From Paenibacillus xylanivorans (GTDB taxonomy: Bacteria; Bacillota; Bacilli; Paenibacillales; Paenibacillaceae), in assembly GCF_001280595.1 (NCBI RefSeq), contig NZ_LITU01000071.1:38634-102633 (forward strand): a DNA stretch of 64,000 bases, written 5' to 3'. The notes beneath the pieces were generated by a model that worked only from the letters and a program-made list of their open reading frames with translations, searched no databases and was not told where the DNA came from. Made by a program: the position numbers and the translations under genes. Positions 33,734-42,762 of the stretch are shown piece by piece (position 1 is the first letter of the stretch; each line of letters starts with the position of its first letter).

Positions 33734-36067
33734 ATGAAGAGAAAAAGCATCCTGTTGTCCTGGGGCATTTCTTACATGGTCATTCTGCTCATTCCCATTG
33801 TGATCGGTGCTGCTGTTTTTGCCGAGTCTCGCATGCTGCTTGAGGAAGAAGTTAATCGTTCCAACATGGTGCTGTTATCTCAGGTGCAGGAAACCATTGA
33901 TAACCAGATTGGCGATATTGGCAGCATCAGCAATCAATTAATGGCTGACTCTCAACTCATGAGCTTCATTAATCACGCATCCGAACAGGATGCCCGCTGG
34001 AGGTTCATGGGGATAGATCTGATCAAAAACCTGAAATCCACACGTGTCGGAAACGGTTTGATCAGTGAACTGTATATTTATATCAAACAATCCGATATCG
34101 CGTTGTCCTCTTCTTCACTCATTCAGAAAAAGTATCTATATGACATATTCTATCAAGGCACGAATGTATCCGAGGAAGCGTGGACCCGGCTTATGCATGA
34201 TTCCAGTAAGAGCATGTACCGAAAGATGGAGGTCCGGAGTGAGGACCGACGGATTGAAGACACGCTTGTCTATATTCAGCCGTTTCCTATTCAGAATGGC
34301 GCTGACAGTCCTGCGACCTTCGTCGTTAACCTGGACCCCAATCGGTTCCAGCAAGCCATTGATAATGTACGTTTGGAAAAAGAGAGCACCGTGTTCATTC
34401 TGGACCACGACGGTCAAACGTTATTTTCTACCGGATCACTTGAAACCCCTTACATGAATGGGGAGGACCTTAACCTTTTCGATGATGCTGGGAAAAGAAC
34501 GGAAACGATCGATTGGAATGGAGAATCCGTGACCATATCGCAGATTTCTTCCAAGATCCAGGACTGGAAGTATGTATCCATCATACCTACCCGAATCTAT
34601 GCCAAGAAGCTGACGGTTATCCGCGATATTACGCTTGGAGGCGTTGCCGCAGGACTTATCCTTGGCGGGGTGGCAGCCTGGTGGTTCACCAGACGGAATT
34701 ACCGTCCGCTGGGCCGGATCATGAACATTATCTCCGATAAGGTCAAATGGAAACTGGAGCAGCCAGACGATGAATATGGCATTTTGCAATCTGTCCTGAT
34801 CCAAGCCTGGGAAGAGCAGGATCAATTTGCGAACAGGCTTAAGGATCAGCAAAGCGTTGTGCGGAGCAGTCTGCTCTCCAAGCTGATGAAGGGAAGGTTA
34901 CAGGTGGGTGAGGAGTTTGCTTCGACACTGGAACGTTCGGGCATTCGGTTCGAGACGGATTCCTTTGCCGTATTGCTCCTGCACATTGAGGATGTTGAAG
35001 GACTGTTCCGTTCCAGAGGACGCGAGCAGGACCAGGAGGAAAAGCATCAATTTGTACATCTGATTCTGACCAATGTGCTGGAGGAGATGATCGGCTCAAT
35101 CGGTCACGTATACTCTGCGGACATTAATGGGAGAATCGCATTCCTGATTAATATTCGGGAGTGTGAGGAGGATACCGGTCATCGGTTAATTCGTGCAGTC
35201 GAAGAAGCCCAGCGTTTCATCGGCTCCCGATTCTGTGTGTACTTTTCTGTTGGGGTTAGCCATGTTCATCACCGTATGGTGGAGATCGCAGATTGTTTCC
35301 GGGAATCGGAAGAAGCACTGGAATATCGGCTGATTCTGGGGATCGGTCAGATTATTGACCCGAACCGGATTCATCGGCCCAAGGAGGAGCTGTATTACCC
35401 TCTCGATCTGGAGAGACAGCTCATCAATTATATCGCTACAGGGAATTATGCTCGTTCCACGGAAGTGATGAACGAAATTCTCATGACCAATTTCGCAGGA
35501 GAGCCCTTGTCTGTTGAACTGGCTCGCTGTCTGATGTTTGAGTTGATCGGTACCTTCCTGAAAGCTACGGAACAGATCAAGACGGATGACCAGAACGAAA
35601 TGACGCAGCGCAATGATCTGATCCGACAATTGTTTGCATGTGAGACCTTTGAGGAGATCGAGGCCGAGCTGTTGCGGATACTGGAGACAGTCTGCCAGAC
35701 GGTGCATGAGCGCAAGCGATCCCGCAGTGAGGAATTGAGGGATCAACTAGTGGAATTTATCCATGAGAGTTATGCGGATGTCAATTTGGGCTTGACCCAT
35801 TTGTCTGAACGCTTTCGTTTTCATCCAACCTATGTCTCCAAGTACTTCAAAGAACAGACAGGGGTCAACGTGATCGATTACATCAATCAATATCGAATTG
35901 AACAATCCAAGAAGATTTTACAGGCAGAAGAACTGACGATCCAGGACGTATCCGAGCGAGTGGGTTTCCTGAACAGCAATTCGTTCATTCGTGTTTTTAA
36001 GAAATATGAGGGAATTACACCCGGCCAATATAAACAAAACAGCAGACTTATCCAGCAAGACGGTTGA
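33734..36067 (+). CDS. Membrane-bound AraC-family sensor-regulator
   Basis: This 777-residue protein has an N-terminal membrane helix (about residues 9-29), an outside Cache-like sensing domain of about 270 residues, a second helix near 300-322 (GGVAAGLILGGVAAWWF), a cytosolic linker and a C-terminal AraC DNA-binding domain. The latter has the two helix-turn-helix units in NLGLTHLSERFRFHPTYVSK and IQDVSERVGFLNSNSFIRVF. Such one-piece transmembrane AraC regulators are common beside Lpl-type importers in Paenibacillus and are thought to sense the sugar outside or the loaded binding protein. GAGGAGG precedes ATG 33734. It most likely activates this operon. Confidence 0.9.
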   Translation: MKRKSILLSWGISYMVILLIPIVIGAAVFAESRMLLEEEVNRSNMVLLSQVQETIDNQIGDIGSISNQLMADSQLMSFINHASEQDARWRFMGIDLIKNLKSTRVGNGLISELYIYIKQSDIALSSSSLIQKKYLYDIFYQGTNVSEEAWTRLMHDSSKSMYRKMEVRSEDRRIEDTLVYIQPFPIQNGADSPATFVVNLDPNRFQQAIDNVRLEKESTVFILDHDGQTLFSTGSLETPYMNGEDLNLFDDAGKRTETIDWNGESVTISQISSKIQDWKYVSIIPTRIYAKKLTVIRDITLGGVAAGLILGGVAAWWFTRRNYRPLGRIMNIISDKVKWKLEQPDDEYGILQSVLIQAWEEQDQFANRLKDQQSVVRSSLLSKLMKGRLQVGEEFASTLERSGIRFETDSFAVLLLHIEDVEGLFRSRGREQDQEEKHQFVHLILTNVLEEMIGSIGHVYSADINGRIAFLINIRECEEDTGHRLIRAVEEAQRFIGSRFCVYFSVGVSHVHHRMVEIADCFRESEEALEYRLILGIGQIIDPNRIHRPKEELYYPLDLERQLINYIATGNYARSTEVMNEILMTNFAGEPLSVELARCLMFELIGTFLKATEQIKTDDQNEMTQRNDLIRQLFACETFEEIEAELLRILETVCQTVHERKRSRSEELRDQLVEFIHESYADVNLGLTHLSERFRFHPTYVSKYFKEQTGVNVIDYINQYRIEQSKKILQAEELTIQDVSERVGFLNSNSFIRVFKKYEGITPGQYKQNSRLIQQDG

Positions 36068-36100
36068 AGAATATTACATGCATAGAGGAGGAACAGTTCC

Positions 36101-37231
36101 ATGTGGAAAAAGGCTATTGAAGATGCATTGAATGTCACCCGGCGTAATATAGATCGATTTGAGGGACGCTTTCCCCATGTTAGTAACGGGGATGAGCATT
36201 ATGTGCTTAACGATAATACGGAGTGGACGGCAGGATTCTGGTCGGGCATTCTGTGGTTAAGTACGGAGTATACTCAGGACCCGAGGTTTCATGAGGCAGC
36301 CGTAAATAGCGTCGATAACTTCCGTCGGCGAATGGATCAGAAAATCATATTTGATCATCATGATATTGGCTTCCTCTATTCGTTGTCTTCCAAGGCACAA
36401 TGGATTGTGGAGCATGACGCCGCCGCAAAAAAACTCACGCTGGAAGCTGCGGATATGCTGATGAAACGCTGGCGTGAGGATGCTGGACTGATTCAGGCCT
36501 GGGGTCGTAAAGGCGATGTGAATAACGGAGGGCGAATTATTATCGATTGCCTGCTCAATCTTCCGCTGCTGTTCTGGGCGTATGAGCAGACCAATAACGA
36601 GGAGTATCGCCGCGTTGCCGAGCTGCATGCGCTGAAAAGCCGCCGTTTTCTCGTTCGTGGGGATGACTCAAGCTATCATACCTTTTATTTTGATCAGGCT
36701 ACCGGAGAGGCTATTCGAGGCGGTACGCATCAAGGCTACCATGACGGCTCTACCTGGACACGCGGACAGGCATGGGGGATATACGGTTTTGCACTGTGCA
36801 GCCGCTATCTGCAAAGTGCCGAGATGCTGGAGACAGCGAAGCGTCTCGCTCGTTATTTTATTGCCCATCTTCCGGAGGATGAAGTAGCGTACTGGGATTT
36901 TGATGCCCCGCAGACGCCTAATACGAAAAGGGACAGCTCTGCATCGGCCATTGTTGCCTGCGGTCTGTTGGAAATTGCCGGACAGCTTGATGAAGCCGAT
37001 CCTGAACGGGAGGCTTTTCGGAAAGCAGCGGAATCGTCTATGAAATCCTTAATTAATCATTATTCCACGCAGGGCTCCGATACAGCGGAGGGTCTGCTGA
37101 AGCATGGCTCATACTCCGTAAGAGGTGGGGATTCACCTGATGATTACACGATCTGGGGCGATTATTTTTATCTTGAAGCGTTAATGCGTCTTGAAAGAGG
37201 TATTCCTGGCTATTGGTACGATCGTCAATAA
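36101..37231 (+). CDS. GH88 unsaturated glucuronyl hydrolase
   Basis: This 376-residue cytosolic (alpha/alpha)6-barrel enzyme removes the unsaturated uronic acid left at the non-reducing end by polysaccharide lyases. Asp88 (FDHHDIGF) and Asp149 (RIIIDCLLNL) fall exactly at the numbers of the catalytic residues of the Bacillus sp. GL1 enzyme (377 residues). TWTRGQAWGIYGF is also a family hallmark. No signal peptide is seen, so the imported oligosaccharide is cut inside. AGGAGG precedes the ATG. It ends the uptake operon and points to a lyase-treated glycan (gellan, xanthan, glycosaminoglycan or similar) as substrate; no lyase gene is in the window. Confidence 0.92.
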   Translation: MWKKAIEDALNVTRRNIDRFEGRFPHVSNGDEHYVLNDNTEWTAGFWSGILWLSTEYTQDPRFHEAAVNSVDNFRRRMDQKIIFDHHDIGFLYSLSSKAQWIVEHDAAAKKLTLEAADMLMKRWREDAGLIQAWGRKGDVNNGGRIIIDCLLNLPLLFWAYEQTNNEEYRRVAELHALKSRRFLVRGDDSSYHTFYFDQATGEAIRGGTHQGYHDGSTWTRGQAWGIYGFALCSRYLQSAEMLETAKRLARYFIAHLPEDEVAYWDFDAPQTPNTKRDSSASAIVACGLLEIAGQLDEADPEREAFRKAAESSMKSLINHYSTQGSDTAEGLLKHGSYSVRGGDSPDDYTIWGDYFYLEALMRLERGIPGYWYDRQ

Positions 37232-37284
37232 AGTGATTATGAACAAGTTCCTTGCCGATGAATTAAAATATTTTGACCCAAAAG

Positions 37285-37327
37285 AAAAAGCAGCGATTCT
37301 TCCGTGATGACAGAATCGCTGCTTTTT
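37285..37327. terminator. Bidirectional terminator between convergent genes
   Basis: AAAAAGCAGCGATTCT (37285-37300) and its perfect complement (37312-37327) serve both the GH88 operon and the acid-sugar operon on the minus strand. Confidence 0.92.
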
Positions 37328-37352
37328 AATCTTTATATTTGAAAACGTGCTG

Positions 37353-38354
37353 TTAAATTTGCGTTTTTGGCGCAAGCTCAATGGCAGAACGGATGGCAGC
37401 CAGCATGCTTTTGTCATCAGCAATGTTTTTGCCAGCGATGTCAAAGGCTGTACCATGGTCGACGGAAGTGCGGATGATGCCACCTTTGAGACCCACTGTA
37501 ATGTTCACACCCTCTTCAATGCCCATGACTTTGATCGGTGCATGTCCCTGGTCGTGATAACAAGCAACAACGATATCGAAATCGCCACGGCCAGCGCGGA
37601 AGAATAACGTGTCCGCCGGAAGTGGGCCAACGACGTTAATGCCTTCCTTCTGTGCACGCTCGATGCCGGGCTGCAGTTTTTCTTCCTCTTCACCATTACC
37701 GAACAGTCCGTTCTCGCCTGCATGCGGGTTAATGCCGCATACTGCCACACGCGGGTTCTCGAAGCCGGCTTTTTTCAATGTATCGTGAGCCAGTTTAACC
37801 ACGGTGTATGTTCTTTCCGGGTTAATGCTTGCGATGGCGTCAATCAGACCCATATGCGTCGTAAGGTGAATCACTCGCAGATTGGGTGTAGTCAGCATCA
37901 TGGAGAAGTCCTCGGTATCGGTCAGATCAGCCAAAATCTCGGTGTGACCTGGATACAAGTGCCCACCCATATGCAGGGCTTCCTTGTTCAGAGGCGCCGT
38001 GCAGATGGAGTGGATTTGCTGTTTTTTGGCCAGATCAATGGCTTTCGCCAGAAACTGAAATGCTGCATCTCCCGCAACGGCAGATACTTGTCCATATTCC
38101 AGATCTGCAGGAATGAGATCCAGATCAATGACGTCCACAGTACCGAATTCATACTTGGCTTCGGATGGCTCATGAATGGCATTTACTTTCAGACTCGATC
38201 CGATGACAGGCAGGACACGCTCCAATATTTTCGCGTCGCCAATGACGAGTGGATTGCAATTGTTGTAGACCTCCTGATGGCCCAATGCTTTCATAATGAT
38301 CTCGGGTCCAATGCCTGCTGCATCGCCCATTGTAATTCCAACGGTTGGTTTCAT
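37353..38354 (-). CDS. pdxA2: 4-phosphothreonate/erythronate dehydrogenase, PdxA2-like
   Basis: This 333-residue member of the PdxA family oxidises and decarboxylates a 4-phosphorylated four-carbon acid to dihydroxyacetone phosphate. Family motifs are VGITMGDAAGIGPEI, the His ligands in GGHLYPGHTEILADL, and CYHDQGHAPIKV near residue 265. The true vitamin B6 PdxA and PdxA2 are hard to separate by sequence; here the four-base overlap (ATGA) with a DUF1537 kinase gene and the nearby permease point to acid-sugar catabolism. GGAGG precedes the ATG. It is the last gene of the operon. Confidence 0.85.
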   Translation of the reverse strand: MKPTVGITMGDAAGIGPEIIMKALGHQEVYNNCNPLVIGDAKILERVLPVIGSSLKVNAIHEPSEAKYEFGTVDVIDLDLIPADLEYGQVSAVAGDAAFQFLAKAIDLAKKQQIHSICTAPLNKEALHMGGHLYPGHTEILADLTDTEDFSMMLTTPNLRVIHLTTHMGLIDAIASINPERTYTVVKLAHDTLKKAGFENPRVAVCGINPHAGENGLFGNGEEEEKLQPGIERAQKEGINVVGPLPADTLFFRAGRGDFDIVVACYHDQGHAPIKVMGIEEGVNITVGLKGGIIRTSVDHGTAFDIAGKNIADDKSMLAAIRSAIELAPKTQI

Positions 38355-39646
38355 ACGGTAACTCCTCCTTTTAATTTTTCAATCGCATGGATGAAGACGG
38401 CGGGCTTGCCGAATCCGCCCGCTTTGGTAATCACGTACAGATCCTCAATTCCAATAAATTTCGATATCGGTACACCAATTTCAAGCTCATCGAGCAGTTC
38501 GAAACCGCTGATATTCCACTTCATACAGATTTGTTTAGCCGTATCTCCGCCCGTCATGGATACACCTTTGAAATACCCATTCTCCAATAGCTTGGCACAG
38601 ATCTCACCTATAGCCCGTACAATTTCATTGCTGACCTCGGTGTGATTAAGCCCTCTGACTTCACCCGTAGCACGTGCCAGTTCAATATCGACCTGTTCCG
38701 CGGTTGAATAGAGGACAACGTCATTGCCTTCAACGGCTTTGGCCTTCACTTCTTCATACACACGATTGATTTCTTGCTCACGATCTGCTGAACCCGACAC
38801 GGCTTTGAAGGAGTGAAAAGCGATTGCTGATACGTTGGTTTTCTGTAGCAATTGTTTGAGCTGCTCACGAGAGTTTTTATTCACACTCCCTACAACGGTA
38901 AGGATCGGACCCGGATTTGCCGGAATGGTCATTTCCGCAGACGTGGCTCCCAAGCCGTAATGAGTGGGAAGGTAGTTCGCGATACCTGCTGATCCTGCCC
39001 AGGCGAATGTATAATCCAACTTGCTGGTGATACTCAGGATTTGCTCCAGATGCTGCTCATCTGTCGAGTCGACGAGGATATAGGGAATGTCGTTTGCTCT
39101 ATAGGTTTCCAATAGCGTCTTCATATGATCTGTACCCGCTTCAAGATCACTCACCTTGATTTCGCCCACTTCATACTTGGTCTGGAGCTTGAGCAAATCC
39201 GGAAGATAGGAAAGGGTCACAGGTGTCTTCGGATCATTCGCAATCTCGGTATCAGCCAGCGGAACTCCGTTCAGATAATGCGTTCCATTAAGAATGGTGC
39301 GATTGTTCTTGGGATAGCCCGGGGCGATCATCATGAAGTCTGGTTTGACCACATCGTATAAAGCGTCGATCTCGATTCCGATGTTTCCGCGCATGGTCGA
39401 GTCCATTTTTTTAAAAATGGTGCCAAATCCGTTCCTCAACAGCAGTTCGGCTGCTCGGCTAACCCGCTGATACGCATCCACCGGTGTGATGGAACGGCTA
39501 TCGGTATCGAAGACGACCGCATCGTAATTACGAATGTTATCTTCATCCATGTTGAAAAGTACGCTTGTCTTTAATCCATGACGGGCAAGCTGCACCCCGC
39601 TGTCATTGGCGCCGGTCAAATCATCTGCAATAATGGCTAATTTCAT
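38351..39646 (-). CDS. Four-carbon acid sugar kinase (DUF1537 family)
   Basis: This 431-residue kinase phosphorylates a four-carbon acid sugar such as D-threonate or D-erythronate at O4. The N-terminal IIADDLTGANDSGVQLA and the motif TIFKKMDSTMRGNIG are DUF1537 signatures, and GVSMTGGDTAKQICMKW near the C-terminus is the nucleotide-binding part. DUF1537 kinases were shown to work with PdxA2-type dehydrogenases in threonate and erythronate pathways, the same pairing as here. Which isomer is used cannot be told. AAGGAGG precedes the ATG. The permease gene is 62 bp upstream in the same direction. Confidence 0.9.
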   Translation of the reverse strand: MKLAIIADDLTGANDSGVQLARHGLKTSVLFNMDEDNIRNYDAVVFDTDSRSITPVDAYQRVSRAAELLLRNGFGTIFKKMDSTMRGNIGIEIDALYDVVKPDFMMIAPGYPKNNRTILNGTHYLNGVPLADTEIANDPKTPVTLSYLPDLLKLQTKYEVGEIKVSDLEAGTDHMKTLLETYRANDIPYILVDSTDEQHLEQILSITSKLDYTFAWAGSAGIANYLPTHYGLGATSAEMTIPANPGPILTVVGSVNKNSREQLKQLLQKTNVSAIAFHSFKAVSGSADREQEINRVYEEVKAKAVEGNDVVLYSTAEQVDIELARATGEVRGLNHTEVSNEIVRAIGEICAKLLENGYFKGVSMTGGDTAKQICMKWNISGFELLDELEIGVPISKFIGIEDLYVITKAGGFGKPAVFIHAIEKLKGGVTV

Positions 39647-39708
39647 GCAGTCATCCCTCCTTGGAAAGCAAAATTAAATATAAGTCCGGTCAGCTAAGTT
39701 TAATGCAT

Positions 39709-40695
39709 TTATGTTGACGGTCTTTGATTGTATTTCTCGACGCCGCCTGATTTCTCCAGCCTTTTGGAAAGGAACCCGATGAATATCGGCAACAGGATGG
39801 CAGTCGTCACAACACTCGCAGCAATCTGTACCGTAGCGATCTCGGCAATCGGGGCAAAAGAAGCGTTTGCAGCCACGATGGCAGCAGGCGTACCTACAGC
39901 GTTACCGGCTGTGGAACCTTCAGAAGCACCAACGATCGGGTTCCAACCGATGGCTCTGAACAGCAGGAATCCAACGCCGCCAGTGATCAGTACAGTTAGC
40001 ACACCCAGCAAGATACCGCTGAGTCCGCCTTGAATGATCGACGAGAAGTTAATTCCCATACCCAGTGAAAAGGCGAAGAATGGAACGAGTTTGTCACTGC
40101 CTTTATGCAGCCAATCAGCCAAGTTCCGATCCAGATTACCAATAATTACGCCGACGATAAGCGGAAGCAGTACAGCTACAAAGGACATCGGGGAGAACAT
40201 GCCGTTGGCAAAGCCCATCGCACCGAAAATGGAAAGAGCAACCATGGTGAGAAACGGTCCGTCGCTGAGCGCGAGGAAAGGATAAGCCGCCTTGTCATCT
40301 TCTTTGCCGTATTGTCCGGCCAGCGCGATGTACAGTCCACCATTGGAATTCGTCATTGCAGCGATAATGGCAAGCGGTGCCAAACCAAGGAATAAACCAT
40401 TGGAATCTGCAAAATAGATGGCGATTAAACCTATTATTGCACCAACTGCCCACTTGAACACAAGCAATGTAACGCCTTTACCGACCGAAGAACCGGCCGT
40501 CTTGAACGTGATTTGTGTACCAGCAATCAATAGGAACAGGGCGATCAACGTGCTTGAACTGTTTACGAACAGGGCTTCAGTGAAACCCCCGATTCGCAAA
40601 GCATTCGGAAAGAATGTGTTAATGGTTGCGCCGAGCAACAGGGGAACAACCATCATCCCGCCAGGAATACGATCTAATGTTGCTTTAATGTTCAT
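39709..40695 (-). CDS. KdgT-family sugar-acid permease
   Basis: This 328-residue membrane protein has about ten hydrophobic helices and matches 2-keto-3-deoxygluconate permease style: GGMMVVPLLLGATINTFFP at the start, IAAMTNSNGGLYIALAGQYG in the middle and EGSTAGNAVGTPAAIVAANASF later. In this context it probably imports the four-carbon acid that the kinase and dehydrogenase use, rather than 2-keto-3-deoxygluconate. GGAG lies before the ATG. A SigA-like promoter and a catabolite-response element lie upstream (separate entries). Confidence 0.88.
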   Translation of the reverse strand: MNIKATLDRIPGGMMVVPLLLGATINTFFPNALRIGGFTEALFVNSSSTLIALFLLIAGTQITFKTAGSSVGKGVTLLVFKWAVGAIIGLIAIYFADSNGLFLGLAPLAIIAAMTNSNGGLYIALAGQYGKEDDKAAYPFLALSDGPFLTMVALSIFGAMGFANGMFSPMSFVAVLLPLIVGVIIGNLDRNLADWLHKGSDKLVPFFAFSLGMGINFSSIIQGGLSGILLGVLTVLITGGVGFLLFRAIGWNPIVGASEGSTAGNAVGTPAAIVAANASFAPIAEIATVQIAASVVTTAILLPIFIGFLSKRLEKSGGVEKYNQRPST

Positions 40696-40726
40696 AGTAG
40701 TGGCTCCTTATGAAGTAATCGTTTTT

Positions 40727-40740
40727 ATAAAGCGTTTGCA
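40727..40740 (-). promoter_or_regulatory. Probable CcpA cre site
   Basis: On the minus strand TGCAAACGCTTTAT matches the cre core (TG-N-AA-R-CG-N-T-T) except at the last two positions. It lies just downstream of the permease -10 box, a place where CcpA blocks transcription when glucose is present. Confidence 0.6.
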
Positions 40741-40746
40741 GGGATT

Positions 40747-40775
40747 ATGTTATCCCATATTGTTTATTTTAGCAA
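40747..40775 (-). promoter_or_regulatory. Promoter of the acid-sugar operon
   Basis: TTGCTA (40775-40770), 17 bases and TAACAT (40752-40747) on the minus strand. A short palindrome GGGAT-N6-ATCCC at 40741-40756 overlaps the -10 box and could be the operator of the regulator upstream. No sigma-54 (GG-N10-GC) promoter is evident. Confidence 0.6.
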
Positions 40776-40839
40776 CAATTAATTATTGTAAATTTAAAGT
40801 AATTATAAAAGTGTTTAATAATGCAACACATATAGTCGT

Positions 40840-40879
40840 AAAAAAAGCGTAAACCTAAAGTTACTCTTTAAGTTTACGC
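40840..40879 (-). terminator. Terminator of the regulator gene
   Basis: GCGTAAACTTAAAG and CTTTAGGTTTACGC pair (one mismatch) across the stop codon, and seven T follow on the minus strand. Confidence 0.85.
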
Positions 40880-42543
40880 CATAACGTGGCACGGTTAATC
40901 CCCAAGCGGTCGGCCGCCTTGGATTGATTATTGTTTTCCTCATGTAGAACGAATTGAATAATCTCTTTTTCGATTTCTTTCAGCGTACCACTTAGCTTCA
41001 TCGTATTCGATGAGGGTTGTTCACCAAGCAGATGTGACAAGGTCTCGGCTGAGATCACGTAGTCCTGCTCATTCAGTGCCGCCTGTTTGATCAGATGCCT
41101 CAACTGGTTCACTGTCATATGTGAAATTTGATCTCTGATTAGTTGCAACGCGTCCTCTTTCATTTTGACCGCAACCGTTCCATACTTCTGATAATAATCG
41201 CTGAGAAAATGCTGGATTAGTGGAGCAAGATCCTCTTGCCTGTCCACAAGGCTTGGCATAATGATTGTATTAAGCTCAACATCCAGAGTTCTATTTGGAT
41301 TCAATCCCTGTTCCCCCAGGATGAATACCCCGATCTGCCTCTGTAGACAAGCCTGAATGAATGAGGTCAGTTCCTCTTCCGATGGGCCATTTTCCAAATG
41401 ATTTATCTCCACGTTGCGGACTTTGGAAAGTGGGATTTTGTGCAAATGACCGGGAGGAACCTGGGCAAGATTGATTTGAAGCATCAGCCCACCGCTGGAG
41501 TACATCTGATGGATATGTTTTACCAGAAAAGACTTACCCGAATCCGCTTCGCCTAGCAGATAAATGGGTTCATGGTTCTCGTAAAGGGCCCGGATGTTCT
41601 TCAATACCGCCTGCATGGCAGGGGATTCGGCAACGATAGGCTCCATGGATATATCGGTATATGCCGTTATGCCAAATTGTGCAAAAGCATAGGGCTGCCC
41701 TTTTTCAAGGGAGTATACTTTATAGCTTTTGTTGCTTAGCGTCGTTTCATAGGCCGTCACCGTAAGTTGGTAATCATCCACGATGAACACATTTTGGACT
41801 TGAGACTGGTGGAAATCCAGATTGGTATTAGTAAGATAAATGTGATTATCGGTCAGTGGGTTTTGCTCAAAATCAGTCAAATTCTCGAATACAACTTCGT
41901 TCTGATCGTCCAAGATAATGAGATTTGGATGCTCTTGGGTGACCAGGTTGTTCAGAATGATGGATATCGCGTGGTTTTTGCTCAAGTACCGATATACCAA
42001 CTGTGCATCTTCAAGCGCTCTGAGGATGGATTCCTTACCAGATTGGATCAGTAAGCCTTCCAAACCATATGTTTTGGCCGTATTCACGGTGATGACATCG
42101 CCAACAATCTGACGGTACCCCGATGCTTTCAGCTCCAGCAGCAGCCTTGCCACTTCCTCCGAGCTGCGTATGGTATATACCTTTAAAGGCAATTCCATTA
42201 GATCGATAATTGACTGTGCACCTGAGGTAATGTTGGCAAAGCCCACGATAGCCGTTTGGCCGTTAAACTGGCTAGCCAGTGTCAACGAACGAATCATGTC
42301 ATATCCGGACAGCTGCACATCAATGACGGGAATGGTTACGGCTTCCTTGATTAGCTGAGCGGTACCACCGCGACTAATCATAATCTCCGCTCCGTTTCGT
42401 TCAGCCTGGGACGCCAATTCGGCGCCTTTCATCAGGTCGCCCACCTCATATTGAATGGCTAACTGGGGAAATAGCGGAATACATTCTTCTATAATAGTAG
42501 TCATGGATTCGTAAGGAGCAATAATATGAACTCGTGTACGCAT
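40861..42543 (-). CDS. PrpR-like regulator with degenerate AAA+ domain
   Basis: This 560-residue protein has a PrpR N-terminal sensor fold (about residues 1-180, beginning MRTRVHIIAPYESMTT, with MISRGGTAQLI), a PAS-like middle (about 190-285), an AAA-like part with a Walker A (LLGEADSGKSF), and a Fis-type helix-turn-helix at the end (NQSKAADRLGINRATLW). The stretch after Walker A is shortened: neither the GAFTGA sigma-54 contact loop nor a Walker B acidic pair is seen. Start 42543 follows GGCAGGA. It faces away from no other gene and lies directly upstream of the acid-sugar operon in the same direction, which it likely controls. Confidence 0.8.
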   Translation of the reverse strand: MRTRVHIIAPYESMTTIIEECIPLFPQLAIQYEVGDLMKGAELASQAERNGAEIMISRGGTAQLIKEAVTIPVIDVQLSGYDMIRSLTLASQFNGQTAIVGFANITSGAQSIIDLMELPLKVYTIRSSEEVARLLLELKASGYRQIVGDVITVNTAKTYGLEGLLIQSGKESILRALEDAQLVYRYLSKNHAISIILNNLVTQEHPNLIILDDQNEVVFENLTDFEQNPLTDNHIYLTNTNLDFHQSQVQNVFIVDDYQLTVTAYETTLSNKSYKVYSLEKGQPYAFAQFGITAYTDISMEPIVAESPAMQAVLKNIRALYENHEPIYLLGEADSGKSFLVKHIHQMYSSGGLMLQINLAQVPPGHLHKIPLSKVRNVEINHLENGPSEEELTSFIQACLQRQIGVFILGEQGLNPNRTLDVELNTIIMPSLVDRQEDLAPLIQHFLSDYYQKYGTVAVKMKEDALQLIRDQISHMTVNQLRHLIKQAALNEQDYVISAETLSHLLGEQPSSNTMKLSGTLKEIEKEIIQFVLHEENNNQSKAADRLGINRATLWRKLKE

Positions 42544-42697
42544 AATTTTCCTGCCTTTTATAAAAATCATTCATGGTTCCTACTGGTACATAAGACCAGA
42601 GGGCTTTCCTTATTATAGCCAACTTGCAGAGGAATGGCATCCCTGGCTTCTAGAGGACTCAGGATCGTTTCGGATTTGATGGTAAGGAGGCAGTAAA

Positions 42698-42724
42698 TGA
42701 AACCTTCAACCTCATATTCATGTA
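42698..42724 (+). promoter_or_regulatory. ECF (SigW-like) promoter of the psp operon
   Basis: TGAAAC (42698-42703), 17 bases and TGTA (42721-42724) resemble the SigW pattern TGAAAC-N16/17-CGTA with one mismatch. B. subtilis pspA is SigW-controlled, which supports the reading. Confidence 0.6.
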
Positions 42725-42762
42725 TTATAGTACATATGAACTGATCGAAGGAGGAACGAATG

